This document shows positions 45,529-54,448 of a DNA stretch of 64,000 nt, in pieces. The notes beneath the pieces were generated by a model. The model was not told the DNA's origin and did no database searches. It saw only the letters and a list, made by a program, of their open reading frames with translations. The position numbers and the translations under genes were made by a program. The stretch comes from Rhodoblastus sp963748385 (lineage in GTDB: Bacteria > Pseudomonadota > Alphaproteobacteria > Rhizobiales > Beijerinckiaceae): NCBI GenBank assembly GCA_963748385.1, contig CAVVIQ010000001.1, forward strand, positions 62,001 to 126,000, given 5' to 3'. Position 1 is the first letter of the stretch, and every line of letters starts with the position of its first letter.

Positions 45529-46521
45529 GTGCGGTCAAGAAAGATCCTTCCCCGTCTTTTCGGCGTTCTCGCCGCCGCCGTCCTGTCGGCGGCGCCAAAA
45601 AGCGCCGCGGCGCAGTCGCCCGACCCGCCCTCCTGGCTCGAAGCCCATGTCGGCGAGGGCGAGGGCCAGATCACGCCGGTCGTCCTGCGTCGCGCGCGGG
45701 CGCTCTATTTCCACAAATTGCGCGCCGGCGAGATCCGCAATCCCTGCTATTTCGCCATGGATGCGACCCGTCCCAACGACCTCGGCGCCGGCCGTCTCGG
45801 GCGGCGCTTCTATGTGATCTGCGAAAGCCGGCAGATTTTTCGCGCGATCCCCGCCGGCCACGGCGGCGGGCGCGACCTGAAGGGCCTCGCCGATTTCGAA
45901 AACGGCCGCGTTTGCGCCAAGAATTTCGGCAATGCCCAGGATTCCAAGCTCACGACCGGCGGCCCCTATATCACCCGGGAGATCAAGACCTCGTTCAAGG
46001 GTTATTATCCCGTCGCCTCCGGCCATCCTGCGGCCCTCTACCGCTCCTTCGTCCAGTTCGACGGCGAAGGCGACGCCGCCAACGCCAGGGAGCGCGCGAT
46101 CGGCGGCCATCCCGCCGAACTGCTGAGAAACATGTGCCGGCGCAAGGTTCCGGGCGATCCCCACGCCGACGGCGACGGCTATGCGCCCTTCGGCAATCTG
46201 GTGTTCTACGCCGGCGGCCGCAGCAACGGCTGCACCTCCTGGTCGCCCGAGGACGCCGCCCTGGTCATCCCGATCATGAAGGACGATCCGACCACGGTCT
46301 ACATCTATCCCGAGTCGGACGACATCGACGCGGTGGCGCGGGCGGCGAAAGCCGGCCGCTCGCCGACAAGCGCGGGCCTCTACTGGAACGCGTTCTGCCT
46401 GAAGGAGATTCACGCGCCGAAATATTGGTCGCAAGGAATCCTCGGCCCGATCCTCGCGCGCTATGAGCGCGACCACCCGCCCGCGCCACCGCAGCCTTTG
46501 CCGCTCTGCCGGCGACGCTAG
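45529..46521 (+). CDS. L,D-transpeptidase-like murein-modifying protein (YkuD_2 type)
   Basis: This 330-aa protein has a signal peptide (residues 1-28, KILPRLFGVLAAAVLSAAPK, cut at AAA) and a catalytic-Cys motif GGRSNGCTSW (Cys235), a variant of the SHGC motif of murein L,D-transpeptidases. It should cross-link or attach peptidoglycan in the periplasm. I chose GTG 45529 since AAAAGGAGAG lies 8 bases before it; upstream in-frame starts break the signal. The exact subfamily is tentative. Confidence 0.75.
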   Translation: MRSRKILPRLFGVLAAAVLSAAPKSAAAQSPDPPSWLEAHVGEGEGQITPVVLRRARALYFHKLRAGEIRNPCYFAMDATRPNDLGAGRLGRRFYVICESRQIFRAIPAGHGGGRDLKGLADFENGRVCAKNFGNAQDSKLTTGGPYITREIKTSFKGYYPVASGHPAALYRSFVQFDGEGDAANARERAIGGHPAELLRNMCRRKVPGDPHADGDGYAPFGNLVFYAGGRSNGCTSWSPEDAALVIPIMKDDPTTVYIYPESDDIDAVARAAKAGRSPTSAGLYWNAFCLKEIHAPKYWSQGILGPILARYERDHPPAPPQPLPLCRRR

Positions 46522-46541
46522 GATTTTCTCGGCGCCCCCTA

Positions 46542-48380
46542 TCAGGGCTCGATCAGCCAATAGGCGGCGCCGGCTTTTTCCCGCTCGGGCAGGCCGCGCT
46601 GCGGCGCCTTGATCTCCTGGTTCACGATCTCCTTGAAATCGCGCATCGCCTTGGGCTCGTCGAACACATAGGAATGGCCGGACAGCCGCGCGTCGACCGA
46701 TTCGATTCCGCCGGCGACCAGAATGGAGTCGCCGCCGCTGCCCGCGCGCGGCGCGCTGTGATAGCTCTCGGAAATCTCGATCGCCCGGTCGTATTCCGAC
46801 GCGTAGAGCGTGCGCAGGGCGCCGAGGCTGCGCACTTGCCGCAATTGCTGGCGGAACACGTCCTGCGACACGTCCGGCGCGGCGAAGACCGCGACGCCGA
46901 TTTGCAAATTCGCCTTTTCCAGCGCGAAATCGCGCAACATCTGCAGCAGGATGCGATTGCCCATGCTGTGGGCGACGAAATCGATCCGCAGGTCCGGCGC
47001 CAGCGCCGCGATCTTGGTCACCAGATCGGCAAGATGCGGCCCGCTCCAGGCGCTGGAGTCCTCGTCATAGGGATAGCTGAAGGCGGAGCCCTCCGAGGGC
47101 CAGCTCCAGGCGAGAATGGTCCCGGCGTAGTCGAGACCGGCGCCCAGTTCCAGAGCCCGTTCCGCGACCGCGCTGAACGAGGTGTTGAAGCCATGGACGA
47201 GGACCAGGATTTTCGCGGCGCCCGCGGCGCGACTCGCGGCCACGATTTTCTGCGCGCAATCGTCCACGCCCCTGGTGAGCTCTTTCGGCGCCGGCGGCAA
47301 GGGCGGCGGCGGCGCCCGCCGCGCCGGCGCGCCCAGAAAGCCGCAGGTCAGTTGCGCCGGGTCGAGCCGGCGCGCGCCGAAGCGGTTCGCATAATCCGCG
47401 CCGCCCTCGTCGTTGCGGTCGGTGGCGAAAAAGACCGGCGAATTCATCGCCATTTTCGCCATGGGGGCCGCAGGCGGTTGGGGCGCCGGTTTGGCGTGGG
47501 CTTCGATCTCGGCCTTGCGCCACAGCATCATGTCGCGCTTCATCGCGTCTTCGCTCCCAGCCGCATGCATCGCCATGCGCATCTGAGAGGCGTTATCGAG
47601 GCGGTTGATCTCGACATGGGACAATTGACGAAACGCTTCTTCCCGCGCGGAAAATTCGGCGTTGGCCGCCGCGCGCGCCTGATCCGCGGCCGCCGCGATC
47701 GCCTTTTTCTCGGCCTCGCTGCGCTGCATCCAGAAGCCGTGCGCCGCGGCGAGCAGGCCGGTCTCGGGCTTGCCGACAGTAAGGTAAAGCCTGCCCGGGA
47801 AATCCTTCGCGAAAGCGAGCGACCTGGCGTCGAGGCGCGTCTCGACGGCAGTTTCCTTGCTCGCCTTCATTGCGTCCATGGCGCCGCCCGGCGACGCCAT
47901 CCGCAAGCGGTCGAAATCTTCCATCGTGCGCACCGGCGCCGCCGTCAGCAGATAATCGATGGCGTGGGAATAGAGTTTCACCGGGAACAGGCCCGCGCGC
48001 CCGGCGTCGGCCGTGGCGACCGCGCCGAGAAAAGTGTCCTGCATCAGAAACACTTCCTTGGCGGAGTTGAAAAGATAGGGGCGGCTGAGGATTTTCGCCT
48101 CGGCGCCCTCCGCATCAAGAGCGTCGCGGTCCTTGTCGCCGATCGCGAACACGCCGAGATCGGCCCCGCCGCGCTTCAGCGCGTCAAAAGCGTCGGCTTC
48201 ATTCGCAACCGGCTCCGACGCGATGGTCAGCCCTGCGTCCGCAAGCGTCTTGCTGGCCAGAAAATTCCTCACGAAAGGATCGTCGCCGAAGCCCGCCGGA
48301 ACGACGAAGCGAATTTCGGCCGCCCCGGCCCAAGCCGGCGCAAGGAACAAGGCGAAAAGTAGCAGACGCCGAAGCTTCAT
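46542..48380 (-). CDS. Fusion of TRAP-type (DctP-like) binding protein and DUF900 alpha/beta hydrolase
   Basis: This 612-aa protein has a signal peptide (1-21), a DctP-like solute-binding domain (about 22-290, with VRTMEDFDRLRMASPGGAM and a C-terminal SEAEKKAIAAAADQARAAAN helix typical of TRAP binding proteins), a Pro-rich linker (298-308), then DUF900 hydrolase (about 312-590) with NSPVFFATDRN, VLVHGFNTSF, WSWPSEG, nucleophile AHSMG (Ser472). ATG 48380 follows AGAGGAA. The domain pair is unusual. It may sense or bind a ligand and hydrolyse it in the periplasm; there are no TRAP membrane genes nearby. Confidence 0.82.
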   Translation of the reverse strand: MKLRRLLLFALFLAPAWAGAAEIRFVVPAGFGDDPFVRNFLASKTLADAGLTIASEPVANEADAFDALKRGGADLGVFAIGDKDRDALDAEGAEAKILSRPYLFNSAKEVFLMQDTFLGAVATADAGRAGLFPVKLYSHAIDYLLTAAPVRTMEDFDRLRMASPGGAMDAMKASKETAVETRLDARSLAFAKDFPGRLYLTVGKPETGLLAAAHGFWMQRSEAEKKAIAAAADQARAAANAEFSAREEAFRQLSHVEINRLDNASQMRMAMHAAGSEDAMKRDMMLWRKAEIEAHAKPAPQPPAAPMAKMAMNSPVFFATDRNDEGGADYANRFGARRLDPAQLTCGFLGAPARRAPPPPLPPAPKELTRGVDDCAQKIVAASRAAGAAKILVLVHGFNTSFSAVAERALELGAGLDYAGTILAWSWPSEGSAFSYPYDEDSSAWSGPHLADLVTKIAALAPDLRIDFVAHSMGNRILLQMLRDFALEKANLQIGVAVFAAPDVSQDVFRQQLRQVRSLGALRTLYASEYDRAIEISESYHSAPRAGSGGDSILVAGGIESVDARLSGHSYVFDEPKAMRDFKEIVNQEIKAPQRGLPEREKAGAAYWLIEP

Positions 48381-48464
48381 CGGTTCCTCTTGAAAAACGA
48401 TCGCAGAGGATACGCGCAAGTCGGCGGCAAGGTTACAACATTTCGTGTGTTTGCGGCTATGGCG

Positions 48465-49715
48465 TCAGGCGGCGTTCACCAGTCCCGCCGCCTTCGCCCC
48501 CGAACGCACCGCGCCTTCGATGGTCGCCGGCAGGCCGGTTTGGGTAAAATCGCCGGCGAGAAAAAGATTGCGCCATTGCGTCCCGGCGCCGGGCCGCAAG
48601 GAATCCTGGGCCGGGGTGGCGGCGAAGGTCGCGCGTTTCTCCTTGATGATTCGCCAGGCCGGCAAAGGCGCGGAAAAACCCGCCACCGCCTGGACCTCGG
48701 CCCAGATCTTTTCGGCCAGTTCTTCGCGCGGTGTGGCCAAGAAACGCTCCGCCGCGCTGATCGTCACCGACAGGCGGTCGTGAAAGCCGAACAGCCACTC
48801 CGTCGCCCCGCCGATCACGCCGGTCAGCAACGGCAGATTCTTCGGCGCGGGACGCGCGAAATGGGCGTTGACGATGGCGCGGAATTCATCGGGCGCCGCA
48901 AGCCCCGGCAGCAGCGCCGCCGCGATCGGCGCCGTCACCGCCAGCACGATCTTGTCGCCCCGCGCCAGCGCGATCATTTCCTCGCCGAAATCGAGCGTCA
49001 CTGCGCGATCGCCCTCGAATTCGATGCGCCGCAACTTCGCGCCGAAGCGGATTTCCGCGCCTTTGCCGCGCAGAAAATCCAGCGCCGGATCGACGAAGGC
49101 GGCGGACAAACCATCGATCGCCACCACCGGCCGGCACGCGGCGCCGCCTTGCGCGAAAGTTTCGCGCACGATGGCGCCGGCGAGCGCGGCGGAAGCTTCC
49201 GCCGGATCGGTGTTCAGCGCCGAGACGAACAGGGGATTCCACAAGCTTCGAGCGATGTCGCTTTTTCCCAGAAAGGGCCGCAAGGTCTGGTCGGGCCGCG
49301 CGAACAGCAACCTGGCCAGCGCAAGGTAATCGAGGCTCCCCGTATGCGGCGCACGGCGGTCGGGCCTAAAAATCCACCACGGGATTTTTCCGGCGTTGGG
49401 CCGCAATTTCCACCGTGTGCGCCGCTCGAGATCGCAGAAATCGAAGGAGGCCTCGTCCGGCCCCGCCAGTCTGTCCGCGCCGCCGATCTTTTTCGCATAG
49501 GCCAAAGCGGCGTGGTTGCCCGACAGCAGCAGATGATTGCCGTTGTCGATCGTCATGCCGAGGCTGGCGTCGAAATAGGAGCGGCAGCGCCCGCCCGCCT
49601 GCGGCGCGGCCTCATAGAGCGCGACCTTGTAAAGCGCGGCTCCTTGGGCTCCGGCAAGCTCCACCGCCGCCGAAAGGCCGGCAAGACCCGCGCCGACAAT
49701 ATGAACCCTCGCCAT
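48465..49715 (-). CDS. hpnE: Hopanoid-biosynthesis FAD protein HpnE
   Basis: This 416-aa protein has an N-terminal GAGLAGLSAAVELA FAD-binding motif (from residue 8) and AALAYAKKIGG; the family removes the hydroxyl from hydroxysqualene to form squalene (with HpnC and HpnD). Start ATG shares one base with the hpnD stop (TGATG), so translation is coupled. It is last in the hpnABCDE run. hpnF (squalene-hopene cyclase) does not follow in this window. Confidence 0.93.
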   Translation of the reverse strand: MARVHIVGAGLAGLSAAVELAGAQGAALYKVALYEAAPQAGGRCRSYFDASLGMTIDNGNHLLLSGNHAALAYAKKIGGADRLAGPDEASFDFCDLERRTRWKLRPNAGKIPWWIFRPDRRAPHTGSLDYLALARLLFARPDQTLRPFLGKSDIARSLWNPLFVSALNTDPAEASAALAGAIVRETFAQGGAACRPVVAIDGLSAAFVDPALDFLRGKGAEIRFGAKLRRIEFEGDRAVTLDFGEEMIALARGDKIVLAVTAPIAAALLPGLAAPDEFRAIVNAHFARPAPKNLPLLTGVIGGATEWLFGFHDRLSVTISAAERFLATPREELAEKIWAEVQAVAGFSAPLPAWRIIKEKRATFAATPAQDSLRPGAGTQWRNLFLAGDFTQTGLPATIEGAVRSGAKAAGLVNAA

Positions 49716-50554
49716 CAGAAAAATCCGTAGCGCAGGATCGCGCCGATCAAGGCGATTTTCGGCGTGCTGATTTTTTGGCGCGGTTTCTTGAAGCCGCGCG
49801 CATGAAGTTTTCGCCAGATCGCGCCGTAGGCGAGGCTCATGATTTTCGGCGCCCGGATTCTTTCACGCGGCTGGGTCGCCATGATTTCATTCGCGGCGTC
49901 GAAATGCGCTTTGGCCTGAAGCAGCAAGGGCCGGCAGACGGCGTCGAGATCGTCGAGATTCGCCACCTTTTCCGGCGTCGGGTCGGAAACGCCGGCGGCC
50001 AGGAGATTTTCGCGCGGCAGATAGAGGCGGCCGATCCCGGCGTCCTCGTCGATGTCGCGCAGGATGTTGGTGAGTTGGAGCGCGCGGCCGAGGTGGTAGG
50101 CGAGCGCAACGCCCTCTTTTTCCGGCAGGCCGAAGACGCGCGCCGACAGCCGCCCGACCGCGCTCGCCACCCGGTCGCAGTAGAGATCGAGCGTCGCGGC
50201 GCTCGGCGCGACAATGTCGGAGTCGACATCCATTTCCATGCCGTCGATCACGGCCAGAAAATCCTCGCGCGCAAGGCCGAAGCGGCGCAGGGGCATGGCA
50301 AGTCCGGAGGCGAGCCCCGAAGCGTCGCCCGCGTAAAGCGCGTCTATGGCGCGCCGCCAGCATTCCAGCCCGGCCTTTTTCGTCGCCTTGTCGCCGCCCT
50401 CGTCGGCGATGTCGTCCACCGCGCGGCAGAAGGAATAGATTTCGAACATGGCGTCGCGCTTTTCGCGCGGCAGGATCGCCATGGCGCGATAGAACGAGCT
50501 CTTGCGCGCGCGAGCGCGAGCGAGTTCGGCGGAAAGATCGAGCGCAGCGGTCAC
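49715..50554 (-). CDS. hpnD: Presqualene diphosphate synthase HpnD
   Basis: This 279-aa trans-isoprenyl diphosphate synthase-type protein has Asp-rich motifs RAVDDIADEGG and LTNILRDIDEDAGIGRLYLP for Mg-diphosphate binding. HpnD couples two farnesyl diphosphates to presqualene diphosphate. Overlaps hpnC stop (ATGA). Confidence 0.95.
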   Translation of the reverse strand: MTAALDLSAELARARARKSSFYRAMAILPREKRDAMFEIYSFCRAVDDIADEGGDKATKKAGLECWRRAIDALYAGDASGLASGLAMPLRRFGLAREDFLAVIDGMEMDVDSDIVAPSAATLDLYCDRVASAVGRLSARVFGLPEKEGVALAYHLGRALQLTNILRDIDEDAGIGRLYLPRENLLAAGVSDPTPEKVANLDDLDAVCRPLLLQAKAHFDAANEIMATQPRERIRAPKIMSLAYGAIWRKLHARGFKKPRQKISTPKIALIGAILRYGFF

Positions 50555-51438
50555 GCCGCCCTCCCCTTCAAACGCCCGAGAGCTTCGCCCATGGCGGCCG
50601 CCGCTGCGCCGAACAGCATTTCGCTCCTGGACAGCTTCACATTCTCGCTCAGCGGGTCGCGCGCGATCACGAGATCCGCGACGCCGAAGGCGTGGCGCAC
50701 GACCACGGCGATCTCCATGCCCAGGCGCAAATTCCTGATGTCATGCGGCAGGCTCGCTCCCTCTTCCAGCAGCGCGCGGTTTCTGACGGCGAGGCCGCGC
50801 AGACAGGCGCGCAGGGCCGGCGTCGCTTTTGCCGCGCCCAGATCCTCGACCCGCGCGCCCGCCGCGTCGAGCGCGTCCTGGGGAATATAGACGCGGTTCA
50901 GGGCGCGGAAATCCTTGCCGCAATCCTGCAAATGATTGTTGATCTGGAGCGCGGCGCAGATGGCGTCGGAAGCCGGCCACAGGTCGCGGCTCTCGCCATG
51001 GACGTCGAGCAGGAAACGCCCGACCGGCATGGCCGAGAGCCGGCAATAATCGATCAGCTCGTCCCAGTTCGCGGTGCGGCTCTTGTCGACGTCGCAGCGG
51101 AAGGCGTCGAGCAGGTCGCGGGCGTGGCGGTTGGTGAGCCCCCGTTCGGCAAGTCTTGCGCGCAAGTTCACGCCGAGCGGCTCGGCCTCGCCTTGCCCGG
51201 TCAGGCTGCGGTCGAGCTGGTCGAGCAAGGCGTGTTTTTGCGCCGGCGCAAGATCGGGATGGTCGGCGACGTCGTCGCCCGCGCGCACGAAATCATAGAA
51301 GGCGAGGATCACCGGGCGCAAAGGCGCGGCGATCAGCAGGGAGGCGACAGGAAAATTCTCGTCGCTCCCGCTCTTGCCGGAGCGAAAACCTTCCGCCGTG
51401 GCCGGCGCGGGCTCGACTTGTTTCACAGCGGCGCTCAT
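50551..51438 (-). CDS. hpnC: Hydroxysqualene synthase HpnC
   Basis: This 295-aa squalene-synthase-fold protein has VRAGDDVADHPD and INNHLQDCGKDF motifs; it converts presqualene diphosphate to hydroxysqualene. ATG 51438 overlaps the hpnB stop (ATGA). The open frame runs on upstream into the shifted hpnB, giving a false fusion; the normal HpnC N-terminus (MSAAVKQVEPAPATAEGFR, then SGSDENFPVASLLI) fixes the start. Confidence 0.95.
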   Translation of the reverse strand: MSAAVKQVEPAPATAEGFRSGKSGSDENFPVASLLIAAPLRPVILAFYDFVRAGDDVADHPDLAPAQKHALLDQLDRSLTGQGEAEPLGVNLRARLAERGLTNRHARDLLDAFRCDVDKSRTANWDELIDYCRLSAMPVGRFLLDVHGESRDLWPASDAICAALQINNHLQDCGKDFRALNRVYIPQDALDAAGARVEDLGAAKATPALRACLRGLAVRNRALLEEGASLPHDIRNLRLGMEIAVVVRHAFGVADLVIARDPLSENVKLSRSEMLFGAAAAAMGEALGRLKGRAA

Positions 51439-52632
51439 GGCCTTTCCGTTCCGATTTCCGCGCGCCCTGGCCGCCCCAGATGCGCCTGAGCCCGGCCCTT
51501 CCACAGGCCGCCGCGCCCGCGACTGTAGCCCCAGGCAGAATCGAGCGTATAGAGCAAATAGGGCGCGGCGATAAGCGGCAAAGTCAACGCGCGCCAACGG
51601 GGAAGGCTGTAAAAGCGCTGGATCGGCGCGAAGCTCACGCTCATCAGCACATAAGCCGCGATCCCGAACAGCGCCGCGGGGCCGTCGGCGAAAAAGGCGA
51701 GGAGAACGGGAACGAAAAAGGTCAGGACGAGGCCGAGGCTGGTCAACGCCAGCAACAGATATGAAAAGCGCAGTTGCGCGAAAGCCGAGCGCGACACCAT
51801 GCGGCGAATGTCGGCGAAGCGCGGATAGGACCGCAGCGAGCGCAGGCGATGGGTGAGGCCGAGCCAGACCGGCCCCATATTTTTCATCAGGGCGCCGAAA
51901 GCGCAATCGTCGATCAAAGCGTTGGCAGATCGCCGCGACGCCGCCCGCCTTTTCCAGCAGATCGGCGCGCGCCAGCATGAGATTGCCGGCGGCGGCGGCG
52001 ATTTTCCGGCGAGGGTCCGACACCCAGCGGAACGGGTAGATCAGCTGGAAGAAATAAGTGAAGGCGGGGATCAGCCATTTTTCCGCCGCGCTCTCGCAGC
52101 GCCAGCTCGCCATCAATGAGACGAGCGCATAGCCGCCGCTTTCCGCCCGCGCGACCACGGCGCGTAGATTGTCCGGCGCGTGAAAAATGTCGGCGTCGGT
52201 GAAGAGAAGATAGTCCGGGGCGAAATTCTTCCGCCCAAGAATTTCGCCCTGCGCCATGGCCCAGACTTTTCCCGTCCAGCCCTCAGGCAAGGGCGCGCCA
52301 GAGACAATCGTGAGGCGGTCGGGATGGGGCGAGGCGGTCGCCGCCCTCCGGGCATTTTCCGCCGTTGCGTCGGCGCTCTGGTCGTCCACCAGGATCACGC
52401 GGAAATCGCCCGGATAATCCTGGGCCAACAACGACCCGAGGCTTTTCTCGATCAACGCCGCTTCGTCGCGCGCCGGGACCACCGCGACCACGCGCGGCCA
52501 GGCGCTCAGCGCCGGCGGTTGGGAAAAATCGTCGCGGTCGCGGCAGCGCCAGAAGCCGCCGCGCCCGAACACCAGAACCAGCCAGATCGCCAGAACCACA
52601 AGGCCGAGCCAGGTGAACGCGGAGATGCTCAC
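51435..52632 (-). pseudogene. hpnB: Hopanoid glycosyltransferase HpnB, interrupted by a one-base frameshift
   Basis: This GT2-family gene starts with GTG 52632 overlapping the hpnA stop (GTGA). The first ~235 residues are normal (VVAVVPARDEAALIEKSLGS, DDQSADATAENA, LLFTDADIFHAPDN). After GGVAAI the frame turns into Arg-rich nonsense, while the neighbouring frame continues with NALIDDCAFGALMKNMGP and reaches the stop at 51435 with three membrane segments. One extra base in TGCC at 51924-51927 explains it; removal restores about 398 aa. It is either a real inactivation or a sequence error. Confidence 0.88.
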
Positions 52633-53630
52633 CGGACCATGCCCTTTCCTCGGAACCATTCGACCGCGTCGGCCAGGGCTTGGCGGTATGGACGCGCGGA
52701 AAAACCCAGTTCGCGCTCGGCCTTGGCGGAGGAGAAATACATGCGATATTTCGCCATGCGCAGGGCGTCGGCGGTGATGAAGGGCTCCTTGCCGGTGACG
52801 CGCGCGACTGCTTCCGCCGCATAGGCCAGGGCGAACAGAGGCGTTCGCGGCATTTTCAGTTTCGGCGGGGCGCGCCCGACCAGAGCCGCGATCTCGGCGA
52901 GCATCGTTCCCAGGGGCGCGTCCTGGCCGCCGAGAATATAACGCTCGCCGATCCGCCCCCTGTCCATGGCGGCGAGATGGCCGGCGGCGACATCGTCGAC
53001 ATGGACGAGATTGAGCCCGGTGTCGACATAGCCCGGCATTTTGCCGTTCGCGGCTTCGACGATGATCCGGCCGGTCGGCGTCGGCTTGATGTCGCGCGGA
53101 CCGATCGGGGTGGACGGGTTGACGATCACCGCCGGCAGACCCTGTTCCGCGACCATTTTCTCGACCAGCCTTTCGGCGATGGTCTTGCTTTTCTTGTAGG
53201 CCCCGATCGCCTCATGCGGCGCAGCGGGCCAGGTCTCGTCCGCCGGGCGGCCGTTGTCCCTGAGCTTGAGCGTCGCCACCGAGGAGCAGTAGACGATGCG
53301 GCCAACCCCGGCGCGCAGCGCTTCCGTCATGATATTGGCGGTCCCGACGCGATTGGCCTCGATGATTTCATTGGGGTCGGGCGCCCACATCCGGTAATCG
53401 GCGGCGACATGGTAGAGGCGCTCGACCCCGCGCAACGCGGAACGCAGGGAATCGGCGTCGCGCAGGTCGCCGGTCGCGACCTCGGCGTCGAGCCCCTCGA
53501 TATTGCCGCGCGCCGAGTTTTTACGCGCCAATAAGGTGACTTGTTCGCCGCGCGCAATCAGGGCGCGGGCGACCGCCGAGCCGACAAAGCCGGTCGCCCC
53601 GGTCACCAGCGTCTTTCCCGAAGGATTCAT
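52629..53630 (-). CDS. hpnA: Hopanoid-associated sugar epimerase HpnA
   Basis: This 333-aa extended-SDR protein has the NAD-binding GATGFVGSAVARAL motif near the N-terminus and the YKKSK (YxxxK) catalytic motif. It leads the minus-strand hpnABCDE run. Sugar substrate is unknown. The upstream region to 53928 is shared with the divergent DUF934 gene. Confidence 0.94.
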   Translation of the reverse strand: MNPSGKTLVTGATGFVGSAVARALIARGEQVTLLARKNSARGNIEGLDAEVATGDLRDADSLRSALRGVERLYHVAADYRMWAPDPNEIIEANRVGTANIMTEALRAGVGRIVYCSSVATLKLRDNGRPADETWPAAPHEAIGAYKKSKTIAERLVEKMVAEQGLPAVIVNPSTPIGPRDIKPTPTGRIIVEAANGKMPGYVDTGLNLVHVDDVAAGHLAAMDRGRIGERYILGGQDAPLGTMLAEIAALVGRAPPKLKMPRTPLFALAYAAEAVARVTGKEPFITADALRMAKYRMYFSSAKAERELGFSARPYRQALADAVEWFRGKGMVR

Positions 53631-53710
53631 CCCGTTCCCGCCTTTCGTGGCGCCCCTCCTAACACGGCGCGGCCCGCGCCTGAACGGCGAAAGCGGCGGC
53701 CGACTGACGG

Positions 53711-53761
53711 GGATTTTTGGACATAATAGAATATTTTTCTATCTACGCTACGTAAAAATCC
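53711..53761. promoter_or_regulatory. Nested dyad symmetry in the hpnA/DUF934 intergenic region
   Basis: Inner arms ATAGAA (53726-53731) and TTCTAT (53737-53742), 5-base spacer, lie almost concentrically within outer arms GGATTTTT (53711-53718) and AAAAATCC (53754-53761). The region from about 53710 to 53870 is AT-rich. It looks like an operator or stem-loop serving the divergent hpnA or DUF934 gene. The regulator is unknown. Confidence 0.4.
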
Positions 53762-53928
53762 ATGGAGAAGATTTTTGTCCTATATTCATCGTCATTTTTG
53801 TAAAAACTTTCTTTTTTGTGGTGTTGCAACGTGATTCGCCTCGTCCTATCCTTTTGATAACGGCGCGACGAGACCTTCCGCGCCTTTTCAGGCGGCGCCG
53901 TTCAAAGGCGCTTTCAAGGAGATCAAAG

Positions 53929-54429
53929 ATGCTGCTGCTCGACCGTCACGGCCCCAAGGAAGATGTCTGGGAGCGGGCCGAATATCTCTGCCAGGCGGAG
54001 AGCAATTTCGTGCTGGCGCCTTTCGGCGCCGTCGCCGACTCCCCGTTGGTCGACAGCGATCTCCGGCTCGGCGCTCTTCTCGAGACGAACCGCGCGATCG
54101 AGGATGTCGCGCCCTTTTTCGGCCGGCTCGAGCTGATCGTCATCCATTTCGCCAACGCCACGGACGGTCGCGGCTTCGTGACGGCGCGGCGGTTGCGCTG
54201 GGCCGGCTACAAGGGAACCTTGCGCGCCTTCGGAGCCCTGGTCGCCGACCAGTTCCCGGAGGCCCTCGCGAGCGGCTTCGACGAGATCGAAGCGATCGGC
54301 GCCGGCGCGCGCCAACCCGTTGAAACCTGGATGAAGGCGCTGGACGGCATCAGCTTCTTCCAGCGGCGCGATGACGGCGCACGGGCCGTGATCGCCGACG
54401 AACGACTTGCCCAGGCGGTCAACGGCTGA
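53929..54429 (+). CDS. DUF934 domain protein
   Basis: This 166-aa protein has DSDLRLGALLETNRAIEDV, FFGRLELIVIHFANATDGR and GFVTARRLRWAGYKGTLRA, fitting DUF934. The family is usually encoded near sulfite reductase and cysH, hence a suspected role in sulfur assimilation. Here it stands alone, with AAGGAG before the ATG and an AT-rich leader. Function is unknown. Confidence 0.88.
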   Translation: MLLLDRHGPKEDVWERAEYLCQAESNFVLAPFGAVADSPLVDSDLRLGALLETNRAIEDVAPFFGRLELIVIHFANATDGRGFVTARRLRWAGYKGTLRAFGALVADQFPEALASGFDEIEAIGAGARQPVETWMKALDGISFFQRRDDGARAVIADERLAQAVNG

Positions 54430-54448
54430 GTTTTCCCGCGTCTCCTTG

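Noticed and set aside
50551..52659. A single 702-codon frame joining HpnB and HpnC
   Set aside because: It arises from the hpnB frameshift: the middle part is Arg-rich nonsense, and HpnC has its own normal start at 51438.
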